54,834 nt of DNA, taken from assembly GCA_004375895.1 (NCBI GenBank), contig SOJW01000053.1, positions 1-54,834 of the forward strand. The letters run 5' to 3'. Under the pieces are notes generated by a model. That model saw only the letters and a list, made by a program, of their open reading frames with translations, made no database searches and was not told where the DNA came from. How positions within the stretch are numbered: position 1 is the first letter of the stretch; each line of letters begins with the position of its first letter. Origin of the DNA: Candidatus Stahliibacteriota bacterium. GTDB taxonomy: Bacteria; Hydrothermota; Tepidihabitantia; B3-TA06. Both the position numbers and the translations under genes were made by a program. Shown here in pieces: positions 1 to 7,459 of this stretch.

Positions 1-736
1 TACCTGGCAGGGTGACTTCAGAGAATCATAAGAGGGCAGCCGCCGGGCTTTAAGTTCTCTCCTACTCAAACTCCAGGTCAATACCATCCTCGATTGTTCG
101 TGTGGACTCGGCTGGAAGACGATTCTTTTAGCGGAGATGGGCTATGAGGTCGAAGGTTCGGACGGCAGCGCGATTGCGGTCAAGTATGCGTCTCAGCTGG
201 CAAAAGAGGAGGGGTTAAGGATAAAATTCTTCCGTTCCCGCTGGGAAGAGTTAGAGAAACACTCCAGGCGCAAGTTCGACTGTGTCTACAACGATGCTTT
301 CGCGTGGGTTACGAGTCGTGAGTCCCTTGAGGCATCTGCCAGAGGTATCTATTCAGTGTTGAACAAAGGTGGGAAGTTCATCTTTCAGGGCGCACACCAG
401 TGGTCTGAGGACTCGGATAAAGAGAAGCTGATAGAAGAAGATTTGAAGAAAGAGGGACGATTCCAGGTGCTTGCGCCTTATGAGAAGAAGGGGTTAAAGC
501 TGATCGTACTGATAACTCGCGAGAAAACACCTGAAGGGATCCTGGGCAACCGGATACACATTATCGAAGAAAAGGACCAGATGCGAGTCGAGGTGGCATC
601 CGTACTGGATATGATCAAGTGGACAAGGCAGGAATACGTGAGTGTTCTGAAAAAGGCAGGGTTCAGAGAAGTCTACAGCGCCAAAGAAAATGGGAGGGGA
701 GCTGAACCCTATATTTTGAATATAGGGGTGAAATAA
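1..736 (+). pseudogene. SAM-dependent methyltransferase, 5'-truncated by the window, two apparent frameshifts
   Basis: Class I methyltransferase; the substrate cannot be told. The SAM-binding motif I (ILDCSCGLGWKT, about 83-121) is followed by an acidic loop (VEGSD) and a motif VYNDAFAWV typical of glycine/sarcosine-type N-methyltransferases. The frame from ATG 137 would lack motif I, so that ATG is internal. Upstream, frame 2 reads TWQGDF and then a stop at 29-31. Frame 1 continues the expected text (RIIRGQPPGFKFSP, 22-63), and frame 2 resumes at 62 with LLKLQVNTILD. This needs one shift near 20-28 and a compensating one near 62, so the gene is either decayed or carries two sequence errors. 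The N-terminus lies before base 1. The C-terminal part (to 736) looks normal. Confidence 0.7.
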
Positions 737-790
737 ATTGGAACGATCTCGACTCGGATGCGTTATCTGAAATCTCAATAGGAGGCATTT

Positions 791-877
791 ATGAAGATAG
801 TTAAATCCTGCACTATGGCGGAATCTGTCCGTGGGGGAGGCCTTAAAGACACCGAGCGCGTGTTGACAAGGTGCTGA
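791..877 (+). CDS. Possible 28-residue peptide
   Basis: A short frame starts at ATG 791, 5 nt after a good ribosome site (TAGGAGG, 779-785), and stops at TGA 877. It has two cysteines and no recognisable motif. It may be a remnant or a leader peptide; the ribosome site is the only real support. The rest of 737-888 holds nothing I recognise. Confidence 0.22.
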   Translation: MKIVKSCTMAESVRGGGLKDTERVLTRC

Positions 878-888
878 GTGCCGCAGGG

Positions 889-917
889 TTGACAGATCGG
901 GAGGGGGTAGATATAGT
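889..917 (+). promoter_or_regulatory. Promoter for the 942-2821 operon
   Basis: TTGACA at 889-894, a 17-nt spacer, TATAGT at 912-917. Transcription would start near 924, just before the AAAGGAGG ribosome site of the 942 gene. Confidence 0.75.
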
Positions 918-941
918 TCAACGAGCCTAAAGGAGGGCGTT

Positions 942-1343
942 ATGCCTCGAGTAAAAAAGAAGCTTCCCTGGTGGGTGAGCTTCATGCGCTACTTTGGGCG
1001 GGGAGTAGTAATAGTCTGGGCGGCTTTCTGGCTGTTTTTTATCTGGGCTTCTGTCTTGACCGAATTGTCGGCAGGCTCCGAGAGTTTAGGTGGAGTATGG
1101 GTTCTTGTTGGCGGTACATTGATCCTTCTCGCCGGCGCTATCATCCCATGGATATGGGAAGGCGTGGGCGCATTTGTGTTGTTGGGGGAAGCCGCTGCCT
1201 TTTTTGTCTTCTTCATGATAATAAGTCAAGGTAGAATGGGAGCAGTAGTTCTACTTGTATTCTGTTTGCCGCCCCTGGTAGGCGGTGGCCTGTCCCTTGC
1301 CAGCTGGCTCGTGGCCCGCAAGGCTCCGCCGAAGCAAGCCTGA
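942..1343 (+). CDS. Four-helix membrane protein of unknown function
   Basis: A 133-residue protein with a basic N-terminus (PRVKKK) and four hydrophobic segments at about 20-40, 52-72, 76-96 and 100-122, with a short basic tail. I do not recognise a family. The start is supported by AAAGGAGG seven bases upstream and by the promoter at 889-917. It is the first gene of a tight operon: 33 nt separate it from the isoprenylcysteine methyltransferase-like gene, which itself overlaps the metallo-hydrolase. A role at the membrane together with those two is inference only. Confidence 0.75.
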   Translation: MPRVKKKLPWWVSFMRYFGRGVVIVWAAFWLFFIWASVLTELSAGSESLGGVWVLVGGTLILLAGAIIPWIWEGVGAFVLLGEAAAFFVFFMIISQGRMGAVVLLVFCLPPLVGGGLSLASWLVARKAPPKQA

Positions 1344-1376
1344 AGCAGGTGGCTTGACACGCTGGGAGGGGAGGGT

Positions 1377-1997
1377 ATGATATACTGGATGAATGGGATG
1401 ATTGCCTGGATCAACTTCGGCGTGCTGATTGCATCCACCATTGTATTTACTTACTTCTACCTGGCAAGTGTCCGTCCCGGAGAGCTTGAGCGCAAGATGG
1501 GGGAGAGGGCCTATAGGATCTCCACAGTCAACCGCATCGTTTCCGCCTTTTTCTTGACCTTGGTCGTAGCCAACTACGTGATCTACATCTTCCATCCTCT
1601 TCGGATCCCGGCACTTACCCGCTTTCCCTGGCCTTATTGGGTATCGGCGCTCGCAGGCGGTATTCTTGCAATCCCCTCCATCTATCTCCTGGGCAGTGGA
1701 ACGATAGATGCGGGTAAAGGTTCACTCATCGTCAGCAAGGACCAGAAGCCCTACGGCGGCATCTACAATTCAATCCGTCACCCTCAGGCGGCAGGTGAGC
1801 TTATCTGCTGGTTCGTGCTGGCGTTCTTCTTCAACTCGCCTTTTTTAGCCATCTACTCGGTGGTGTGGATTCCTATCATTATCTGGTTCTCGTTAGCTGA
1901 AGAAAAGGACCTCATCATCCGCTACGGCCAGAGCTACGAGGAGTACATAAAGCTTACCGGGTTCTTCCTGCCTAAATGGAGGGGTAGAGAGGTATGA
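1377..1997 (+). CDS. Isoprenylcysteine carboxyl methyltransferase-family membrane protein
   Basis: A 206-residue polytopic protein of the ICMT/phospholipid N-methyltransferase-like family. The diagnostic C-terminal half contains IRHPQAAGE (about 137-145), two hydrophobic stretches, then EEKDLIIRYGQSYEEYIKLT, the SAM-site end seen in this family (E-E, R-Y-G, Y-x-x-Y). Members methylate lipid-linked or small substrates at the membrane using S-adenosylmethionine; the bacterial substrate is generally unknown. The start follows GGGAGGGGAGGG. Its stop overlaps the next start by 4 nt (ATGA), which implies translational coupling. A second family member lies at 8260-8811. Confidence 0.85.
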   Translation: MIYWMNGMIAWINFGVLIASTIVFTYFYLASVRPGELERKMGERAYRISTVNRIVSAFFLTLVVANYVIYIFHPLRIPALTRFPWPYWVSALAGGILAIPSIYLLGSGTIDAGKGSLIVSKDQKPYGGIYNSIRHPQAAGELICWFVLAFFFNSPFLAIYSVVWIPIIIWFSLAEEKDLIIRYGQSYEEYIKLTGFFLPKWRGREV

Positions 1998-2821
1998 GTC
2001 AGGTTGCGACTACAAAGGTCATTCTCCTGGGCACAGGCACCCCTAACGCCGATCCTGACCGCTGGGGACCGGCATTGGCGATTCTTTCAAATAACCAACC
2101 TTACATCGTGGATTTCGGACCCGGAGTGGTCCACCGTGCAGTTGAAGCCGGTATTGACGTTACCAAACTCACCCGGGCGTTCCTCACTCACCTTCATTCC
2201 GACCATACCGCAGGTTATCCTGATTTGATACTCACCCCCTGGGTTCTGGGCCGGGCCGAACCGCTTGAAGTCTACGGGCCGCCGGGTATCAAACACATGA
2301 CCGAACACATACTTGCCGCATACAAGGAGGATATCAGGGAGCGCTCGGAAGGTCTTCAGCCGTCCAACGACCAGGGCTGGCGGGTGAATGTCTACGAGAT
2401 CGAGGCGGGAATCGTTTATAAGGACTCCAACGTTCAGGTGGAAGCTTTTGAGGTAGATCACGGCTCCTGGAGGGCGTTCGGGTATAAGTTCATTGGTGAT
2501 GATAGAAGTATCGTGATATCGAGCGATACGGCACCAACCGAGAAAATGGTTGAGGTGGCTCAGGGCTGCGATGTGCTGATCCACGAGGTCTACTCGCTTG
2601 CGGGATTTGCGAAACGTCCTGTAGACTGGCAGCGCTACCACGCAAGCGTTCACACCTCATCACGACAACTGGCAGAGATGGCGTCAAAGGCAAGACCGAA
2701 ACTCCTTATCCTTTACCATCAACTCCCCTGGGGCGTCTCTGAAGAGGAACTACTTAGAGAGATCACAGAAGTCTACGACGGCAAGGTTGTTTCAGGCAAA
2801 GACCTTGAGGTCTACCCGTAA
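1994..2821 (+). CDS. MBL-fold metallo-hydrolase, RNase Z/arylsulfatase-like
   Basis: A 275-residue cytosolic metallo-beta-lactamase-fold hydrolase. Visible motifs: GTGTPNADPDRWGPA near residue 13 (the start of RNase Z-like proteins), HLHSDH at 66-71 (di-metal site), a later SSDTAPTE segment supplying the bridging Asp, and a conserved His in ILYHQLPWG near the C-terminus. No long flexible arm typical of true RNase Z is obvious, so a small-molecule ester or phosphodiester substrate is as likely. It overlaps the preceding gene by 4 nt. Its last codons read CCG TAA, and that stop lies inside a GTAACACCC repeat, so the C-terminus may have been changed by the repeat. Confidence 0.85.
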   Translation: MSQVATTKVILLGTGTPNADPDRWGPALAILSNNQPYIVDFGPGVVHRAVEAGIDVTKLTRAFLTHLHSDHTAGYPDLILTPWVLGRAEPLEVYGPPGIKHMTEHILAAYKEDIRERSEGLQPSNDQGWRVNVYEIEAGIVYKDSNVQVEAFEVDHGSWRAFGYKFIGDDRSIVISSDTAPTEKMVEVAQGCDVLIHEVYSLAGFAKRPVDWQRYHASVHTSSRQLAEMASKARPKLLILYHQLPWGVSEEELLREITEVYDGKVVSGKDLEVYP

Positions 2822-2970
2822 CACCCCCCGTAACACCCGTACCCCTGCGGGGCATCTCCATAACTTCCTGGGACTAACGCCCCTTAATCAAGGAGATAAC
2901 ACCCGTAACATATATGACTCGCAAGGTGTAGATGTGTTGTGGTGTGTTACGGGGTGGGTGTTACGGGGCG
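2816..2970 (+). repeat. Composite GTAACACCC repeat element with hairpin box
   Basis: Directly after (and including) the stop codon of the metallo-hydrolase come several GTAACACCC units, then a box with a GGGGC-type hairpin and the phrase CATCTCCATAACTTCC, then AACGCCCCTTAATCAAGGAG, then more repeats in the opposite orientation ending at the -35 box of the next promoter. The same box order occurs at 22522-22690 (reversed) and 54681-54834. Confidence 0.85.
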
Positions 2971-2972
2971 GG

Positions 2973-3000
2973 TTGACAGGATACAACGGCGGTGTATATT
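2973..3000 (+). promoter_or_regulatory. Promoter for the BtrH-like gene pair
   Basis: TTGACA at 2973-2978, 16 nt, TATATT at 2995-3000. The repeat array ends five bases before the -35 box. The predicted RNA starts near 3007, which excludes any translation start upstream of 3041. Confidence 0.75.
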
Positions 3001-3040
3001 TCTGTCTACACCGAACCCGCGTAGTCTAAAGGAGGACGAA

Positions 3041-4000
3041 ATGAGCAAGAAGCTCGAAAATCTGAAGTGGAAGCCCATGTGGGTTACCCATATTGGTTGC
3101 ATCAAGGGGTGTCTTGATTATCTGGACATGGACGTATCCGACGCGTGGCTTTTCGGTGCCACCGGTCACGCGTTCCTAATCAACATGCACGAGGTGGTCT
3201 GTCCCTCAGGTCCCACGGCGTGGCACACCGAGATGCTATTCAAACTGGGCAAAAACCTCGGCTATGAGATCGACGGGGTGTTCTCTCATAAAGGAAAACC
3301 CGACTTTGAAGAGGCGCGGAAAAAGGCCTGGGAATACATCAAGAAGTCTATTGATGAAGGTATACCCTGTTACGGCTGGGAACTGGCTATCCCTGAGTTT
3401 TACGTGATCAACGGCTACGATGATGAGGGCTACCTTTTCTCAGGTCCCTTGCCTGAACCTGCCAAGATCCCTAAGTCCTGGCAGGAACTTGCTGCCGGCG
3501 ACATCGGTGTGATTGAGATGTATTCGGTAAAACCAACAAAACCAGCAGACGATGCAACAACGGTCAAGCAAGCATTCCAATTCGTGCTTGAACATGCCAA
3601 GAGTCCTGATAAATGGATATACGATAAGTACAAGGCAGGATTAGAAGGTTTTGATCTCTGGATTGGAGCACTTGAGACTGATACCGCCGATGGGTTCGGT
3701 ATGGCTTACAACGCAGCAGTATGGCTTGAGTGCAGGGCTTATGCTGTTGAGTTCCTCAAAGAGGCTAAGGAGCGTCTGGACGACAGGTTCGCTCCACTGT
3801 TCGACGAGGCCATCGCCCACTACGACGTGGTTGCACGCAAGCTCAAACGTGTGGAGGACCTTTTCCCGTTCCACACCCGCAAGCCCGAGCACATCAAGGA
3901 CAAAGACCGTCGTCGGAAAGCGATAGACGCACTCAAGGCGGTCCGTGCAGCCGAGGAGAAAGGACTCGATACTTTACAGAAGATAGTTGATCAACTTTAA
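3041..4000 (+). CDS. BtrH/C39-like (papain-fold) domain protein, cytosolic
   Basis: A 319-residue protein. ATG 3041 is chosen because AAAGGAGG precedes it and the promoter lies just upstream. The N-terminal half (about 1-165) has GCIKGCLDYL, FGATGHAFLINMHE, CPSGPTAWH and then CYGWELAIPEFYVINGYDDEG, a layout like the BtrH N-terminal/peptidase-C39-like domain, in which a Cys and a later Gly-Tyr-Asp strand form the active cleft. Family members include acyl-transfer enzymes and proteases. The C-terminal half (170-319) is predicted helical (WIYDKYKAG, HYDVVARKLKRVEDLFP). No signal peptide is seen, unlike its tandem paralogue at 4031. The pair differs in location but shares all these motifs. The function is unknown. 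Confidence 0.75.
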   Translation: MSKKLENLKWKPMWVTHIGCIKGCLDYLDMDVSDAWLFGATGHAFLINMHEVVCPSGPTAWHTEMLFKLGKNLGYEIDGVFSHKGKPDFEEARKKAWEYIKKSIDEGIPCYGWELAIPEFYVINGYDDEGYLFSGPLPEPAKIPKSWQELAAGDIGVIEMYSVKPTKPADDATTVKQAFQFVLEHAKSPDKWIYDKYKAGLEGFDLWIGALETDTADGFGMAYNAAVWLECRAYAVEFLKEAKERLDDRFAPLFDEAIAHYDVVARKLKRVEDLFPFHTRKPEHIKDKDRRRKAIDALKAVRAAEEKGLDTLQKIVDQL

Positions 4001-4030
4001 GTTCTGATCGATTAACCAAAGGAGGCAGTC

Positions 4031-5083
4031 ATGAAGAAGTTTGGGTTGCTGCTGGTGTGTGTGCTGCTCATATTCACCGGGTTAGTTGCCAAGAAGAAAA
4101 AGGCAGAGCCGGTGATGCTCGAGCAGCTTTCATGGAAGCCCTTCTGGACCACCCATATGGGATGCATCAAGGGTTGTCTTGACTATCTGGAGATGGACGT
4201 ATCCGACGCCTGGCTATACGGTGCCTCGGGGCATGCTTTCGTGATCAATATCCACGAGCAGCTGTGTCCGTCCGGTCCTACCGCATGGGTTACGGAAAAG
4301 ATGATCGATTTGGCCAAGAACGTCGGCTACACATTCGAAGGCATTACGGCGTATATGAATGACACCAATTCTGCCGAGGTGCAGAAACAAGCCTGGGACA
4401 TGGTACGCACCGCCATCGATGAAGGATATCCTTGCTACGGTTGGGAGCTTAACATCCCCGAGTATTTTGTAATCACCGGCTACGACGACGTCGGCTACTA
4501 CTACTCGGGAACCATAATGGAAAACTATAAGATGCCTATGCCCTGGGATGAACTTGCCGAAACCGAGATCGGCTGGCTTGAGGTATACGTTGTCAAACCC
4601 GGAGAAGCTAAAGACGACCGCACCACCGTGAAAGAAGCGCTGGAGTTTGCACTCGAGATTGCGGAAAGCCCTGAGAAGTGGATATTCGAGCACTACAAGG
4701 CCGGCCCCGAAGCCTACGATCTCTGGATAGCCGCGCTGGAGAACGATACAATCTTCCAGATAGAGGAAGCCGCGCACGGGTTCAAGTACAACATCCAGGT
4801 GTGGACCGAGTGCAGAATGTACGCTGTAGAATTTCTCAAGGAAGCCGGGGAGCGGCTTGCCGAGCCAGAGCTCGATTCCTTCTTCGAGGAGGCTATCTCT
4901 CATTACGATACGGTGGCCCGCAGCCTCAAGCGAGTGGAGGAGCTTTACCCGTGGTACACCTCCAAACCCGGCTTCTTTACCGATGAGGCGCGGCTAGAGA
5001 AGACGATAGAGGCGCTTCGAGTCGCCCGCGACGCCGAGGAGGCCGGACTGGCGGCTTTGCAAAAGATTGTCGATGTACTTTAA
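4031..5083 (+). CDS. BtrH/C39-like domain protein, exported paralogue
   Basis: A 350-residue paralogue of the 3041 gene. It adds an N-terminal signal sequence (MKKFGLLLVCVLLIFTGLVA) followed by a KKKK stretch, so the domain is probably outside the cytoplasm. It retains GCIKGCLDYLEMD, GASGHAFVINIHE, CPSGPTAW, CYGWELNIPEYFVITGYDD and the helical C-terminus. It starts 30 nt after the first gene with AAAGGAGG, so it is very likely co-transcribed. The matching but differently located copies suggest that the same substrate or signal is handled on both sides of the membrane; that is inference. Confidence 0.75.
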   Translation: MKKFGLLLVCVLLIFTGLVAKKKKAEPVMLEQLSWKPFWTTHMGCIKGCLDYLEMDVSDAWLYGASGHAFVINIHEQLCPSGPTAWVTEKMIDLAKNVGYTFEGITAYMNDTNSAEVQKQAWDMVRTAIDEGYPCYGWELNIPEYFVITGYDDVGYYYSGTIMENYKMPMPWDELAETEIGWLEVYVVKPGEAKDDRTTVKEALEFALEIAESPEKWIFEHYKAGPEAYDLWIAALENDTIFQIEEAAHGFKYNIQVWTECRMYAVEFLKEAGERLAEPELDSFFEEAISHYDTVARSLKRVEELYPWYTSKPGFFTDEARLEKTIEALRVARDAEEAGLAALQKIVDVL

Positions 5084-5148
5084 GCTCATCGACCGGCAAT
5101 AAACGATTTACCCTTTCTACACAGGATAGGATAGCAAAGGAGGATAGA

Positions 5149-5574
5149 ATGTCCAAACGACACAAGGTTCAGTGGTTGGTGGACTTGCTCAAAGGGGTGG
5201 AGGGACATATTGATGAGAAGAAGTTTGCCGAGCTGCTGGAGGAGCGTGGCCGAGCATGTATAGGAGCTTCCTACATACAGAAAGCCAAGGACGCGGCAAA
5301 GGGTGCCAAGGATACGGAGGAGTTCCTTGATAATTTTGAAAAGGTCTATCCCATGCTGCACAGGGAAGGAGATAAGGTCTACGTGGTTTATCCCGAGTGC
5401 TACTGTCCGGGGATGAAAGGGTTCAAAGGAGAAGTGCCTTACTCCTACTGCTACTGCTCGGTGGGCTGGGTCAAGGAGATGTTTGAGCAGGCTCTTAAGC
5501 GACCGATAGAGGTCGAACTTGAGGCCTCGGTGCTACGCGGCGATGATGCCTGCAGGCTAAGGGTTCTGTTATAA
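5149..5574 (+). CDS. Small cysteine-rich protein (V4R/ATC-hydrolase-like C-terminus)
   Basis: A 141-residue protein, probably cytosolic. The middle has a cysteine cluster (CYCPGMKGFKG then YCYCSVGW), and the end reads ALKRPIEVELEASVLRGDDACRLRV. The RGDxxC ending resembles 4-vinyl-reductase and amino-thiazoline hydrolase-like domains, but the match is by eye and weak. It starts after AAAGGAGG, 65 nt downstream of the second BtrH-like gene and in the same direction, so it may belong to the same transcript. The clustered cysteines could bind a metal. Confidence 0.65.
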   Translation: MSKRHKVQWLVDLLKGVEGHIDEKKFAELLEERGRACIGASYIQKAKDAAKGAKDTEEFLDNFEKVYPMLHREGDKVYVVYPECYCPGMKGFKGEVPYSYCYCSVGWVKEMFEQALKRPIEVELEASVLRGDDACRLRVLL

Positions 5575-5605
5575 GCAGAGATCGCTATTACACCCTTCGA
5601 AAAGC

Positions 5606-5634
5606 TTGACTGGCGGATGCCTAACAGTTAAAAT
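5606..5634 (+). promoter_or_regulatory. Promoter before the cupin remnant
   Basis: TTGACT at 5606-5611, 17 nt, TAAAAT at 5629-5634. A ribosome site (AAGGAG) and ATG 5647 follow. It probably now drives the isochorismatase-family gene as well. Confidence 0.6.
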
Positions 5635-5646
5635 CCAAGGAGTTTG

Positions 5647-5790
5647 ATGGCGGAACTCACAGCTGAAGATATCATTCGAATCCTAAAACTCAAACCATTG
5701 GAGATGGAGGGTGGATATTTCAAGCAGTGTGTTACGGGTGTTAGGCGAAAACACACAAGAAAAGGAGAATTATTATGGAACCATACGTAA
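5647..5790 (+). pseudogene. Truncated DUF985/cupin_5 gene fused to a repeat
   Basis: ATG 5647 follows AAGGAG. The first 27 codons encode AEDIIRILKLKPLEMEGGYF, the characteristic N-terminus of the DUF985 (cupin_5) family. The homology then stops exactly where the bases GTGTTACGGGTGTTA begin (5730). The frame runs on with unrelated codons to a stop at 5790, overlapping the next gene by 16 nt. About 120 residues of the expected cupin are missing. This looks like a deletion healed by, or caused by, the 9-bp repeat. Confidence 0.7.
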
Positions 5791-6431
5791 CAAGCAAATC
5801 ACTTGGAGCAAAGACGCAACTCTGGCTCGAAAGGATCGCGCCTTTCAATCAGCATCAGATGCGGCTTAACCTCGATAAGGCGGCTCTTCTTGTTATCGAT
5901 ATGCAGCGCTTTTTCCTGGAGCAGGCTTCTCCCACCTTCACTTGTGGTGGGCTTGCTATTCTTCCAACACTTAAACGACTCATTGCTTCTTTTCGAGAAG
6001 CGGACCGCCCAGTGGTTTACGTCCGACACGTTCATCACCCAAATCGTCTTGACGCTGGTATTATGGGGTGGTGGTGGGAGGGAATGTGTCTTGAAGGGAG
6101 TCCAGAGAGCGAAGTGCAAGCAGACATCACCCCGCTGTCTAACGAGAAAGTCGTTTGTAAACATCGCTACTCGGCGTTCTACAATACGGATTTGGAGACC
6201 GTGCTGCGATGCCTCAAGATAGAAGACCTTGTTATTTCCGGCATTATGACCAATATGTGCTGCGAATCCACAGCGCGCGATGCTTACTACCGGGACTATC
6301 GTGTGTTCTTTCTTGCTGACGGCACCGGAACTATCAACGAGGAGATGCATCTGGCGAGTTTACTCAATCTCGCTTTCGGGTTTGCGTATGTGACGACTGC
6401 TGATGGGGTTATACAACAGCTACAGAAGTAG
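5775..6431 (+). CDS. Cysteine hydrolase of the isochorismatase family
   Basis: A 218-residue cytosolic hydrolase with the family triad in place: Asp42 in LLVIDMQ, Lys129 in VVCKHRYSAF, and Cys162 in IMTNMCCESTARDA. Members hydrolyse isochorismate, nicotinamide, N-carbamoyl amides or similar amides through a cysteine thioester. Here the residue after the nucleophile is Cys instead of the usual Val. The start has AAAAGGAG nine bases upstream. The substrate is unknown; the neighbours do not suggest siderophore or NAD metabolism. Confidence 0.88.
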   Translation: MEPYVTSKSLGAKTQLWLERIAPFNQHQMRLNLDKAALLVIDMQRFFLEQASPTFTCGGLAILPTLKRLIASFREADRPVVYVRHVHHPNRLDAGIMGWWWEGMCLEGSPESEVQADITPLSNEKVVCKHRYSAFYNTDLETVLRCLKIEDLVISGIMTNMCCESTARDAYYRDYRVFFLADGTGTINEEMHLASLLNLAFGFAYVTTADGVIQQLQK

Positions 6432-6482
6432 GCGAGAAGATCGTGTGCCTTTACCTGACAGCGTGTTTGCGCCTGTTACGGC

Positions 6483-6510
6483 TTGACAGAGAATGATTAA
6501 TGTCTATGAT
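6483..6510 (+). promoter_or_regulatory. Promoter for the 6617 lipoprotein gene
   Basis: TTGACA at 6483-6488, 16 nt, TATGAT at 6505-6510. The motif TGTTACGG sits directly against the -35 box. The promoter rules out the in-frame ATG at 6500 as a start. Confidence 0.72.
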
Positions 6511-6616
6511 GCATAAAAGACTGACACTGGCTTTTCGGCTTTACAAATACACAGAACGTGAAGCGAAGTGTTCGCTTCAGGGCGTACTTTTGAGAGCCAC
6601 TGTAAAGGAGGCAAAA

Positions 6617-7060
6617 ATGTGGCGTAAAACAGTAGTCTTACCCGTTCTCCTTATGGTAACCGTCGCAGTCGTAAGCTGTAGATGCTGCATCAAGGACAAG
6701 GGGCCGCGGCCTGAGTGTGTAATCCGTATCACAGAACCTGAAAACGGGGATTCAGTGTCGTCCTACCGACCGTATCCGTATGTAAAAGGAACGGTCAGCG
6801 ATCCAGATGCAGAAGTGTGGGTGATTGTTCATCCGATGGAGGTATCCGACTATTGGGTTCAACCGAGTGTAAGTGTAAAGGATGACGGCACATGGAAAGT
6901 CTGCATATTCACCGAAATGTCCGGGGCGATTGAGGCGGGCAAGCAATTTGAGATAATGGCTGTTGCCAATCCCCAGATGAGACTGAGCGAAATCAAGATA
7001 ATCAAGAGATGGCCCGATGCTCGATGTAAGTCGCAGGTTATCGAAGTGATCACGAAATAA
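6617..7060 (+). CDS. Small lipoprotein with an Ig-like carbohydrate/adhesion-type fold
   Basis: A 147-residue lipoprotein. ATG 6617 (AAAGGAGG seven bases upstream, and downstream of the promoter) gives a clean lipoprotein signal, MWRKTVVLPVLLMVTVAVVSC, with the lipidated Cys at about 21 and more cysteines just after. The mature part (RITEPENGDSVSS..YVKGTVSDPDAEVWVIVHP) resembles bacterial Ig-like domains that begin with an I-x-x-P-x-x-G-x-x-V motif and a V-x-G-x-V-x-D strand. It is probably anchored in an outer or inner membrane leaflet. The role is unknown. The gene is monocistronic. Confidence 0.75.
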   Translation: MWRKTVVLPVLLMVTVAVVSCRCCIKDKGPRPECVIRITEPENGDSVSSYRPYPYVKGTVSDPDAEVWVIVHPMEVSDYWVQPSVSVKDDGTWKVCIFTEMSGAIEAGKQFEIMAVANPQMRLSEIKIIKRWPDARCKSQVIEVITK

Positions 7061-7149
7061 GAAAGATTGCTTCCTTTAACCCGATTGAGGCTACATCAGT
7101 TAACACGTTGTTTGCGGTTCGTTCGCCTAAATGCTTTGTCAAGGCGGTG

Positions 7150-7316
7150 TCAACCGCTCTAGTGATTCGTCATTGCGAGGAGCGTTCACCTCCGAAGGAG
7201 GTACGCGACGAAGCACCGAAGGGCGAACGCAGGGAGCAATCTCATAGCACCGCCATTTTATAACGTAGAGGTGCGGAATCGCCACGCTACCTTCGGTGGC
7301 TCGCGATGACACCTCC
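7150..7316. repeat. Dispersed imperfect inverted repeat (CATTGCGAG type)
   Basis: The element starts CGTCATTGCGAGGAGCG and ends with the inverse CTCGCGATGACA, with internal palindromes (CACCTCCGAAGGAGGT; CCACGCTACCTTCGGTGG). Part of the right half recurs at 49398-49425. It fills most of the 400-nt gap between the lipoprotein and the GNAT gene and contains no coding frame. Confidence 0.6.
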
Positions 7317-7399
7317 GCCTTTGTCCTCCACCATCAAGGGGGAGGAGATAATGCGTGTGCTTCGTGGCTTTCAGCCGCTCGCAATGATATTTTGTTCAC

Positions 7400-7427
7400 T
7401 TGACGACGCCTAACTCAAGTGTATATT
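7400..7427 (+). promoter_or_regulatory. Promoter for the GNAT-YoaP gene
   Basis: TTGACG at 7400-7405, 16 nt, TATATT at 7422-7427. It overlaps the longest possible frame, so translation must begin downstream at GTG 7460. Confidence 0.7.
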
Positions 7428-7459
7428 TAACGGTGAACACAAGCCCCAAGGAGGTTGAT

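Noticed and set aside
2787-3029. Frame running from the metallo-hydrolase end into the repeat
   Set aside because: Consists of repeat and promoter DNA read through.
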